Origin: Planctomycetota bacterium
GTDB taxonomy: Bacteria > Planctomycetota > Brocadiia > SM23-32
Assembly: GCA_018400625.1 (NCBI GenBank)
Contig: JAGYMJ010000142.1
Coordinates: 1 to 7,614 of the forward strand
Length of the DNA: 7,614 bases
Direction of reading: 5' to 3'
A model generated the notes under the pieces. The model was given only the letters and a program-made list of their open reading frames with translations, searched no databases and was not told the DNA's origin. A program made the translations under genes and the position numbers. This document shows, in pieces, positions 1 to 5,741 of this stretch (position 1 is its first letter; each line of letters starts with the position of its first letter).

Positions 1-13
1 CAATTTTAGCCAT
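1..13 (-). CDS. 5' end of an unidentified fourth operon gene (first four codons)
   Basis: The minus strand reads ATG GCT AAA ATT G, giving Met-Ala-Lys-Ile before the window ends. A strong Shine-Dalgarno sequence, AAGGAGA, sits six bases upstream at 19-25, and the gap to the rseP stop codon is only 24 nt, so this is very likely the next gene of the ispG-dxr-rseP operon. Four residues are too few to identify the product. The call rests on the ribosome-binding site, the spacing and the shared direction. Confidence 0.6.
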
Positions 14-18
14 GTTTT

Positions 19-25
19 TCTCCTT
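19..25 (-). promoter_or_regulatory. Shine-Dalgarno site of the fourth operon gene
   Basis: AAGGAGA on the minus strand, six bases before the ATG at 13-11. It is the main evidence that a gene starts there. No terminator-like hairpin lies in the 24 nt after rseP, which fits continued transcription. Confidence 0.65.
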
Positions 26-37
26 ATAAATAGAGGA

Positions 38-1837
38 TTAGAGATTGAAGAGCCTGAGAATATCGTTGCGAACCGCATAGACGACAAGCAGCAGCAGCAG
101 AGCGAGGCCAACTGTTTGACTGATATGTTTGATGCGCTCACTCAACGGTTTACCACGGAGTTTTTCTATGCCCACAAACAGTAAATGACCGCCGTCCAGC
201 ACGGGAATAGGCAGTATATTCAGAAAAGCCAGTGCAACGCTTATCATAGCAGAGAAGTAGAGTAATTGTCCCATACCCTGGGAAGCGGCATGGTAAGATG
301 CATAGGCGATGAGCATGATGCCGCCGACATGCTGAGTGCTGACTTCACGTGTCGCAAACCCTCTGATGGTGAAAAGCATGTCGGCAAATGCCCCATAAGT
401 CTTTTGTATGCCGGTTGATATTGCTCCCGTCACTCCCTCACGTCGCACTTGCTGTTTGGTGCGGGTGAAAAAAATACCCATTTGCGCCGCCTGGTCGGTT
501 CGGTTGACTTTCGGTATGACTTTTTCTTCAAAACTCTCGCCGTTGCGTTCCCAGGCGATTTCACGCGGGGCCTCGCCTTTCTTTTCATTCGCTTCCAGTA
601 TCTCTTCCCAGCTCGATACACGCTGTCCTCCAATATGGGTTATGACATCGCCGGCGCGCATTCCGGCTTCCCAGGAGGGCCCGTCTTCTTTTACCCAGAC
701 CAATTCATTGCTGCTTCCTGTTGAAAGGCTGAAGATGAAATCCTGGAGCTCCGCTCTGTCGGCCACCTCGATATCCAATGTAATATTCTCCCCGTTGCGT
801 TCGACATGCAGCGCATGTTGACCCGGATTTTCTTCCAAAAAAGATTCCAGGCCCACGATGCTTTTGACAGGTGTCTGGCCGACGGCAACAATTTTGTCCC
901 CCACCTGCAAACCCGTTTGTGCGGCGGGCCCGTTACTTTGCAGGGATTTGATTTCTGTGTTGACACCTGAGATTCCGATGACGTATCTTTCCGGCTTGAC
1001 GGGATCCAGTTCAACCGCTTTCCGTTCGTCATTCCTGAGCAGTTCAATCTCTAAACTCCCTTCTTCATGGCATTGAAGCACCTGCCGGATGTCGCGAAAG
1101 TAATCAATATTATGGCCGTTGATGCGCAGGACCCTGTCTTCAAGCTCTATTCCGGCTTCTTCGGCGGGTCGCCGTCCATTTTCTAATTCGGCGATTCCGG
1201 TGACGACAGGCTCGACGGGGGGGGAGAAGCCCATCAACTTCATACCGGCGAACTCGTCGTAGCGGGGCACGAGTTCAAATTCCATCATATCGCCCTCCCG
1301 TTCGATATCAAGATGGATTGAATCATGTCCCATCAAGGCCACATGGCGCTGGATGTCCTGGAAGTCGGGGTTTTGAGTGTTATTGATACGGGTGATTTTA
1401 TCGCCCGGCATCAGACCGGCCTCCCAGGCCGGCGAGCCTCTTTCGACCCTTCCGACTTCCGCCACTTCAAAGGGAACACCGATAGTGAAGGCGATGATAA
1501 ATGCGCCTAACGCGAACAACACATTCATAGCAACCCCGGCAATGAAGACCAGCGCCCGCTGTCCGGGGCTTTTCGAGCTGAATTCGTCCGGCTCTCCGCT
1601 TCCTTCCCCTTCCATTTCGCCGGCAAGTTTAACATAACCCCCCAAAGGAACCACAGACAGACGGTATTCGGTGTCGCCTTTCCGGAAAGAAAAGAGTTTC
1701 TTCCAGAAGCCGATTGAAAAGACCTCGACGCGTACACCTACCGCTTTCGCGGCCAAAAAGTGGCCGAGTTCATGTACCAGGATCAAGATTCCTACCGCTA
1801 TAGCGGCAAGAGCGATGTTCAGAATAATTATATGCAT
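38..1837 (-). CDS. rseP: RseP-family site-2 intramembrane zinc protease with four PDZ domains
   Basis: This is an inner-membrane metalloprotease of the S2P/RseP family, which cuts transmembrane segments of regulatory substrates such as anti-sigma factors. The 599-residue protein has the zinc motif HELGH at 22-26 in its first membrane helix, an RLSVVPLGGYVKL beta-loop at 59-71, a second helix near 95-120, and the second catalytic motif N-x-x-P-x-P-x-L-D-G-G at 540-550 followed by a last helix near 575-590. Between them are four predicted PDZ domains: about 125-191, 209-281, 287-360 and 378-442. E. coli RseP has 450 residues and two PDZ domains, so this one is enlarged by the extra pair. I chose the ATG at 1837 over the in-frame ATG at 1861 because GGGAGG lies ten bases upstream of 1837 and the protein then begins directly with the membrane helix. 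The start overlaps the end of dxr by 10 nt, suggesting translational coupling. The substrate is unknown. Confidence 0.95.
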   Translation of the reverse strand: MHIIILNIALAAIAVGILILVHELGHFLAAKAVGVRVEVFSIGFWKKLFSFRKGDTEYRLSVVPLGGYVKLAGEMEGEGSGEPDEFSSKSPGQRALVFIAGVAMNVLFALGAFIIAFTIGVPFEVAEVGRVERGSPAWEAGLMPGDKITRINNTQNPDFQDIQRHVALMGHDSIHLDIEREGDMMEFELVPRYDEFAGMKLMGFSPPVEPVVTGIAELENGRRPAEEAGIELEDRVLRINGHNIDYFRDIRQVLQCHEEGSLEIELLRNDERKAVELDPVKPERYVIGISGVNTEIKSLQSNGPAAQTGLQVGDKIVAVGQTPVKSIVGLESFLEENPGQHALHVERNGENITLDIEVADRAELQDFIFSLSTGSSNELVWVKEDGPSWEAGMRAGDVITHIGGQRVSSWEEILEANEKKGEAPREIAWERNGESFEEKVIPKVNRTDQAAQMGIFFTRTKQQVRREGVTGAISTGIQKTYGAFADMLFTIRGFATREVSTQHVGGIMLIAYASYHAASQGMGQLLYFSAMISVALAFLNILPIPVLDGGHLLFVGIEKLRGKPLSERIKHISQTVGLALLLLLVVYAVRNDILRLFNL

Positions 1838-2988
1838 TTTATGGTTTCCTCCCGGGCCCACCGGTCGGCATTTTCAAGTTCTTCAAGAGTTTCACCGGAC
1901 CCGAGTTTATGTTTTGTCAGAACTTTGTTGACCGACTTTACGATGTCGGTAAAACCAATTTTTTCGTCAAGAAAAGCCTCGACAGCCACTTCATTGGCGG
2001 CATTCATAACCGCTCCGCTTGTTCCGCCCATTTCAGCCACCCTATGTCCGATTTCCAGAGCGGGAAACTCATCGCCGGAAGCTGCGCGCAATTCCAGTTG
2101 CTGGAAAGCGGAAAAATCCAGACTCTCGCCCGGCCCGGTCACCCTCTGGGGATAAGTAAGGGCGTATTGGATAGGAACCTGCATATCGGGCGCCCCTAAT
2201 TGAGCAATTATCGATGCATCTTCGTATTCCACCATTGAATGAATGACTGACTGCGGGTGAATAAGCACCTGTATCTTTTCCGGTTCAATATCAAAAAGCC
2301 ATCGGGTCTCAACAATTTCCAGGGCCTTATTCATGAGGGTTGCGCTATCAACGGTAATCTTTCGCCCCATGTCCCAATTGGGATGGCAGAGGGCCTGTTC
2401 CGGCGTTACATCCTCCAGGCTCTCAGCGGGCCATTCGTGAAAAGGCCCTCCGCTGGCGGTCAGGAAAATTTTCCTGACTTCAGAGCGTTTACCGCCGGTC
2501 AAAGACTGGAATATTGCGCTTTCTTCGCTGTCCACCGGCAGTATGGTTGAGTCGGAGTTTTGCAATAAATTTTGGACTAATTTACCGCCGACGACGAGCG
2601 ATTCTTTATTGGCCAGAGCGAGTCGGCAGCCTTTTTCCAGTGCCGCCAGGCAGGGACGGAAGCCGGCCCAGCCGGTGATGGCATCGACGACGATATCCGG
2701 TTGCAGATTATCAATCATTCCACATAGTCCATCTTCACCGAAATTGAGTTGACATTCAAGTTCATGGCAAGATTTTTTTAAGGGTTCCCCGCCATATCCA
2801 TCTAAAATAGCTGCTGCTTTCGGCCTGAATTCCCGAATCTGAGATGTCAAGTTTTCCCAATCCCTGCCCGCGCTCAAGCCGACAACATCGAATTCGTCCG
2901 TGAGGTGACGAATCACGTTCAATGTATTTGAGCCTATTGAGCCGGTGCTGCCGAGCACGACCACTTTTGTTCGATTTCGTTTTTCCAT
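1828..2988 (-). CDS. dxr: 1-deoxy-D-xylulose 5-phosphate reductoisomerase
   Basis: DXR rearranges and reduces 1-deoxy-D-xylulose 5-phosphate to 2-C-methyl-D-erythritol 4-phosphate with NADPH, the first committed step of the MEP pathway, in the cytoplasm. The 386-residue length is normal. Visible motifs are the NADPH-binding GSTGSIG at 13-19, ANKES at 126-130, the metal-site motif PVDSEESAIF at 151-160 (metal ligands D153 and E155), SGG at 179-181, HPNWDMGRKITVDSATLMNK at 202-221 with metal ligand E224, and HPQSVIHSMVEYED at 244-257. The metal-site motif is normally PVDSEH; here the His is Glu (E156), encoded GAA. No clear Shine-Dalgarno precedes the start, and the gap to ispG is only 19 nt, so translation may depend on upstream ribosomes. 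The last codons carry the ribosome-binding site and start of rseP. Family assignment is secure; activity is inferred. Confidence 0.96.
   Translation of the reverse strand: MEKRNRTKVVVLGSTGSIGSNTLNVIRHLTDEFDVVGLSAGRDWENLTSQIREFRPKAAAILDGYGGEPLKKSCHELECQLNFGEDGLCGMIDNLQPDIVVDAITGWAGFRPCLAALEKGCRLALANKESLVVGGKLVQNLLQNSDSTILPVDSEESAIFQSLTGGKRSEVRKIFLTASGGPFHEWPAESLEDVTPEQALCHPNWDMGRKITVDSATLMNKALEIVETRWLFDIEPEKIQVLIHPQSVIHSMVEYEDASIIAQLGAPDMQVPIQYALTYPQRVTGPGESLDFSAFQQLELRAASGDEFPALEIGHRVAEMGGTSGAVMNAANEVAVEAFLDEKIGFTDIVKSVNKVLTKHKLGSGETLEELENADRWAREETIKCI
1848..1853 (-). promoter_or_regulatory. Shine-Dalgarno site that fixes the rseP start
   Basis: GGGAGG on the minus strand, within the last codons of dxr (Arg-Glu-Glu) and ten bases upstream of the ATG at 1837-1835. 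It supports the shorter 599-residue RseP and places the initiation signal inside the upstream coding sequence, the usual layout for translational coupling. Confidence 0.75.
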
Positions 2989-3007
2989 AAATTCAAGAGA
3001 TAAAAAT

Positions 3008-4081
3008 CTATTTGCTCATAGCTCTGACTTCATTGGTCAGTATACTGACAAGCTGATCGCCCGGCACTTTTCGTATTTTTTTCCCTGCTTTGAAAAGAAA
3101 TCCAAAATTCTTCCCGCCGGCGATCCCTATATCCGCCTCAGAAGCTTCTCCAGGGCCGTTAACCACACACCCCATCAGAGCTACTTTAATACCTTCGCCT
3201 TCTTCTCCGAGTTCTTCTCTGACCCGGCTGACGATATTTTGCAGGTCGATTTCACATCTGCCGCAAGTAGGGCATGAAACGATATCAGGGCCTTTTTTGT
3301 CCCTTAAACCCAATGCATATAATATCCTATATGCGGCCTGGACCTCCTCGTGCGGGGGACCGGTCATAGAGACCCTGATCGTATCCCCTATACCATCAAG
3401 CAGCAGGCTGCCGATACCGATAGCGCTTTTAACCAGGCTCTCGTCCGGAGGGCCGGCGGCCGTCAAACCGACATGAAACGGGTAATCGCATTTTTGTGCG
3501 GCTTGTCTGTAAGCCTGAACTGTTTGCGAAATGGAACTGGCTTTCAAGCTCAAAACGATAGAGCGGCATCCCTGTTTTTCCGCAAAATCGCATTGCTCCA
3601 GGGCCTCTGAAACCATCAAGGAGGGTGTATCCAGAGGATTTTCACCCTCAACAACCTCCATCCCTTGACGTTTCCTTACGGAGCCGGAATTGATACCTAT
3701 GCGCACTTTTCTGCCGAGCTTGCCCGCAATCCGATAAAAATCAGCCAATGTGTCCATGTCGGACATTGTGCACGGATTTACCCGCACTCCGTCGGCCCCC
3801 GCTTCAAGCGCTTCAATGGCCAACGACGGATCGAAGTGGATATCGGCAATGACGGGTATTGGCGACTGAGAACAGACCCTCTCAAAAGCTGGAATCACAC
3901 CTTTTTTAGGCACAGCACATCTGATAATTTCGCACCCTGATTCGGAAAGCTCTTTTATTTGGTTCAGAGTGGCCGGAATATCATCAGTGCGTGTTTTAGT
4001 CATTGACTGCACACTTACCGGTGCCCGACCACCAATAGTGACATCTTTAACTTTAACTGTTCGCGTTTGGCGTCTTCTCAT
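3008..4081 (-). CDS. ispG: 4-hydroxy-3-methylbut-2-enyl diphosphate synthase (GcpE/IspG)
   Basis: IspG is the iron-sulfur enzyme that reductively opens 2-C-methyl-D-erythritol 2,4-cyclodiphosphate to HMBPP, the penultimate MEP-pathway step. The 357-residue protein is the short bacterial form: a TIM-barrel domain followed by a [4Fe-4S] domain, without the large insertion of chlamydial and plant enzymes. Visible are VSVQSM at 22-27, ADIHFD at 79-84, RVNP at 100-103, RIGINSGS at 127-134 and KSAIGIG at 218-224. The cluster ligands are C270, C273 and C305, and the glutamate in NGPGE is E312, all matching E. coli numbering. Two oddities lie in normally conserved active-site loops: NPGN is NPCT (102-105), and TEAG is TAAG (207-210), which removes a glutamate. 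The start fits the family N-terminus (RRRQTRTVKVKDVTIGG), but there is no Shine-Dalgarno. It is the first gene of the operon. Confidence 0.95.
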   Translation of the reverse strand: MRRRQTRTVKVKDVTIGGRAPVSVQSMTKTRTDDIPATLNQIKELSESGCEIIRCAVPKKGVIPAFERVCSQSPIPVIADIHFDPSLAIEALEAGADGVRVNPCTMSDMDTLADFYRIAGKLGRKVRIGINSGSVRKRQGMEVVEGENPLDTPSLMVSEALEQCDFAEKQGCRSIVLSLKASSISQTVQAYRQAAQKCDYPFHVGLTAAGPPDESLVKSAIGIGSLLLDGIGDTIRVSMTGPPHEEVQAAYRILYALGLRDKKGPDIVSCPTCGRCEIDLQNIVSRVREELGEEGEGIKVALMGCVVNGPGEASEADIGIAGGKNFGFLFKAGKKIRKVPGDQLVSILTNEVRAMSK

Positions 4082-4094
4082 AGATATTATTATA

Positions 4095-4114
4095 ATTTGG
4101 GGGGGCGGCCAAAT
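4095..4114 (-). promoter_or_regulatory. Small C-rich-loop hairpin just upstream of ispG
   Basis: On the minus strand ATTTGG and CCAAAT form a 6-bp stem around the loop CCGCCCCC, ending 13 nt before the ispG ATG. The loop and stem include a run of seven C (G7 at 4099-4105 on the plus strand). There is no Shine-Dalgarno here, and the hairpin occupies the place where one would be expected. A C-rich loop could in principle pair with a purine-rich sequence elsewhere. Function is speculative. Confidence 0.35.
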
Positions 4115-4136
4115 ATTGAGCTGTCATGCGCTTTGT

Positions 4137-4160
4137 TTTTCAGAGCACAATCTCTGAAAA
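4137..4160 (-). promoter_or_regulatory. Perfect 9-bp inverted repeat in the ispG leader
   Basis: TTTTCAGAG and CTCTGAAAA are perfect reverse complements separated by CACAAT. The outer flanks GCGC (4128-4131) and GCGC (4162-4165) can extend the stem past small internal mismatches. It lies just downstream of the predicted transcription start, so it could be a repressor operator or an mRNA leader hairpin. Neither strand shows a T-run right after the stem, so a normal intrinsic terminator is unlikely. Confidence 0.6.
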
Positions 4161-4179
4161 CGCGCAGTCACTTCTTAAT

Positions 4180-4208
4180 ATTATATATTTCTTTACTCAA
4201 TTACTCAA
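4180..4208 (-). promoter_or_regulatory. Predicted sigma-70-type promoter of the ispG-dxr-rseP operon
   Basis: On the minus strand, TTGAGT (4208-4203) is followed after exactly 17 nt by a consensus TATAAT (4185-4180). The -35 matches four of six consensus bases and the -10 all six. Transcription would start near 4173, giving a leader of about 90 nt before the ispG ATG. It is the best promoter-like match I found upstream of ispG. The assignment is by pattern only, and the region is AT-rich, where chance matches are common. Confidence 0.5.
4193..4208. repeat. Tandem 8-bp direct repeat TTACTCAA x2
   Basis: Two adjacent perfect copies of TTACTCAA occur at 4193-4200 and 4201-4208. The outer copy contains the predicted -35 element of the ispG promoter (TTGAGT on the minus strand) and the inner copy lies in the spacer. 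It could be a chance feature of AT-rich DNA or a paired binding site for a regulator. Confidence 0.5.
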
Positions 4209-4334
4209 ACGGCAACCGTATTTTGAGGCATTACACGAAAATCTTACTTCCGATGTGATGGACAATATTCGGTGGGTGGTTATTGAATATGGGCGGGATG
4301 TCAACTTTCATACCGACTTTTTACAGGTTTTTGT

Positions 4335-4363
4335 TTGAAAAAACAATCCATTTCGTCTATTCT
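4335..4363 (+). promoter_or_regulatory. Weak promoter candidate for the Gfo/Idh gene
   Basis: TTGAAA (4335-4340), a 17-nt spacer and TATTCT (4358-4363) match five and four of six consensus bases. It would give a leader of about 175 nt. A second weak candidate, TTGAAG (4418-4423) with CAGAAT (4441-4446), also has a 17-nt spacer. Neither is strong enough to be relied on. Confidence 0.22.
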
Positions 4364-4447
4364 TTCAGTGAGCATATTTTTTGCCATTGATAATCGATGA
4401 AAACATAGAAAAAGAAGTTGAAGTTTTTTGAACATGATGTCAGAATT

Positions 4448-4483
4448 CCCCGCACGCCGGCGGTTTCCACTATGGGGCCGCCG
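4448..4483 (+). promoter_or_regulatory. Possible H-type pseudoknot or hairpin in the Gfo/Idh gene leader
   Basis: CGGCGG (4458-4463) pairs with CCGCCG (4478-4483) around a 14-nt loop. Within that loop GGGG (4474-4477) can pair with CCCC (4448-4451) upstream, plus a G-U pair at 4452/4473. The two stems cross, with no unpaired base between 4477 and 4478, which is the geometry of an H-type pseudoknot. It ends about 60 nt before the ATG. I do not recognise a known riboswitch class. Confidence 0.35.
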
Positions 4484-4527
4484 CTCGCTTTGGGTATGCC
4501 TGTCCGGATTCAATGATCAAGGAGCCG

Positions 4528-4534
4528 GGAGGAG
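4528..4534 (+). promoter_or_regulatory. Shine-Dalgarno site of the Gfo/Idh gene
   Basis: GGGAGGA, ten bases upstream of the ATG at 4545. A strong purine-rich match that supports this start codon. Confidence 0.75.
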
Positions 4535-4544
4535 ATAATTACAA

Positions 4545-5714
4545 ATGGAAAAAACTAAAAAAGAAATTAATGTAGGAATCATCGGATGTGGTGGGCGGAT
4601 AAATGGTGTTTTATCCCGTGTTATGAAAAAAAGTGACCGCATAAAACTTGCTGCTTTATGCGATATTTCTGAAGATTCAATCAACTGTGCGAAAGACACT
4701 TTCAATTTCACCGGTCCTTGTTTTGAAGACTATCGGAAAATGTTGCAGATGGAAGAATTAGACTGGATTTTCATAGGGTCATGGAACTGCTATCATGCAG
4801 AACACACCATAGCATCATTTGAAGCCGGCAAGCATGTTTTTTGCGAGAAGCCGTTTGCCACCAGTACCGAAGATTGTCGGAGGATAGTTCAGGCCTGGCA
4901 TGAAAGCGGGAAGATGTTCACCATCGGGTTTACTTTGCGCTATTCGCCTCACTACAGGAAGGTTAAAGAATTGGTGGATGCCGGGGAGATCGGGGAACTG
5001 ATCAGCATGGAATTCAATGAGACGCTCAGTTTCAATCATGGCGGCCATATAATGAGCGACTGGCGGCGAAAGAAAGAATATACCGGCACGCATTTGTTGG
5101 AGAAGTGCTGTCACGATATCGACATCGCCCAGTGGATCGTGAACAGTCGGGCCAGGCGTGTTGCCAGCTTTGGTGGAAATGACTTTTTCCTGCCCCGGAA
5201 TGAATACATGATGGAGAAATTGGGGAAAAATGACAAGGGACGCCAGGCCTACATGACATGGAATCAGCCAACCTACGTCAATCCGTTCACCGGCGACCAT
5301 GACGTGGTTGACAACCAGGTAGCGTTAATTGAGTATGACAATAACGTCAGGGCCGCCTTCCACACCAATATTCATTCTGCGATCCCCGAAAGACGAATGT
5401 ATCTGCTCGGGAGTGAAGGGGCTCTGCGGGCGGACGTTATTCAAGGCACCATAGAACTGGCCAAAATCGGTTTTAACGAACCGATACACGACATGAGTTC
5501 AGGGTCTAAAGGCGGGCATGGCGGTGGTGACAATATTTTGGCCGAAAGCGTCGCCAATTCGATACTTTATGGCAATCCACCACAGACAAGCGTTAAAGAG
5601 GGATTTTATTCCTCGGTTACCACATTCGGCATTGATCGGGCCATGGACAACGGGCAGGTGGTTGAGATGGCTCCCATATGGGAAGAAGCCCGGATAGAGA
5701 AAATATCCTTATAG
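4545..5714 (+). CDS. Gfo/Idh/MocA-family NAD(P)-dependent oxidoreductase
   Basis: The 389-residue protein belongs to a large family of cytoplasmic dehydrogenases acting on sugars, inositols and related polyols. The N-terminal Rossmann fold has VGIIGCGGRI at 10-19 (dinucleotide-binding glycines) and the acidic beta-2 end ALCD at 37-40. EKPFA at 101-105 contains the conserved catalytic lysine K102. The C-terminal alpha/beta domain includes EKCCHDIDIAQW at 186-197, where H190 and D193 fit the usual active-site pair, and a GSEGAL turn at 289-294. A glycine-rich SKGGHGGGD at 321-329 is a feature I associate with many members of the family. No signal peptide is visible, unlike the Tat-exported members common in Planctomycetes. 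The start is supported by GGGAGGA ten bases upstream. The gene stands alone, with no transporter or sugar-pathway neighbour in the window, so the substrate cannot be named. Confidence 0.9.
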   Translation: MEKTKKEINVGIIGCGGRINGVLSRVMKKSDRIKLAALCDISEDSINCAKDTFNFTGPCFEDYRKMLQMEELDWIFIGSWNCYHAEHTIASFEAGKHVFCEKPFATSTEDCRRIVQAWHESGKMFTIGFTLRYSPHYRKVKELVDAGEIGELISMEFNETLSFNHGGHIMSDWRRKKEYTGTHLLEKCCHDIDIAQWIVNSRARRVASFGGNDFFLPRNEYMMEKLGKNDKGRQAYMTWNQPTYVNPFTGDHDVVDNQVALIEYDNNVRAAFHTNIHSAIPERRMYLLGSEGALRADVIQGTIELAKIGFNEPIHDMSSGSKGGHGGGDNILAESVANSILYGNPPQTSVKEGFYSSVTTFGIDRAMDNGQVVEMAPIWEEARIEKISL

Positions 5715-5741
5715 GAAATTTTCCCTCATTGGGGAGCAAAA
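5715..5741. terminator. Weak bidirectional terminator candidate between convergent genes
   Basis: The 27 bp between the two converging stop codons contain TTTTCCC, a short loop and GGGGAGCAAAA. This gives only a 4-bp stem (TCCC/GGGA), flanked by T and A runs as in a bidirectional terminator. The stem is short, so this is a weak call; the position is its main support. Confidence 0.2.

Larger units (their letters stand above)
4082..4544. other. Divergent intergenic region between ispG and the Gfo/Idh gene
   Basis: These 463 bp separate two divergently transcribed genes, and I see no convincing gene here. The ispG side (4082-4210) is AT-rich and holds the predicted ispG promoter, the tandem repeat and two hairpins. 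The middle (4211-4430) is AT-rich, with little beyond a TTGTTT-GAAA-AAACAA dyad at 4331-4346 and a weak plus-strand promoter candidate. From about 4440 the sequence turns GC-rich and contains the structured leader and ribosome-binding site of the plus-strand gene. Confidence 0.7.

Noticed and set aside
408..821. Long plus-strand reading frames opposite rseP, dxr and ispG
   Set aside because: They are antisense shadows of well-supported genes, with no ribosome-binding site or family resemblance.
1838..1861. The upstream ATG at 1861 as the rseP start
   Set aside because: It lies deeper inside dxr and would add eight residues before the membrane helix. The strong GGGAGG site is correctly placed only for the ATG at 1837.
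4089..4094. A second TATAAT on the minus strand just before ispG, which would give a leaderless mRNA
   Set aside because: No -35-like sequence lies at the right distance upstream, whereas the promoter at 4180-4208 has both elements at 17-nt spacing.
4137..4160. The 9-bp dyad as an intrinsic terminator
   Set aside because: On both strands the stem is followed by A-rich, not T-rich, sequence, and no gene ends nearby.
4126..4338. A 70-residue plus-strand reading frame in the ispG upstream region (starts MRFVFQSTISENAQ)
   Set aside because: It has no clear Shine-Dalgarno, overlaps the predicted ispG promoter and the 9-bp dyad, and resembles no family I know. Its composition is not impossible for a small protein, so it could be revisited if relatives conserve it.
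4301..4513. A 70-residue minus-strand reading frame in the same intergenic region
   Set aside because: It has no recognisable domain and spans the GC-rich leader of the oxidoreductase gene. It reads like chance.
4496..4516. A six-codon upstream reading frame (MPVRIQ) before the oxidoreductase gene
   Set aside because: It has no ribosome-binding site and a length easily reached by chance.
4815..5300. A 161-residue minus-strand reading frame opposite the oxidoreductase gene
   Set aside because: It lies wholly inside a gene with clear family motifs on the other strand and shows no domain of its own.
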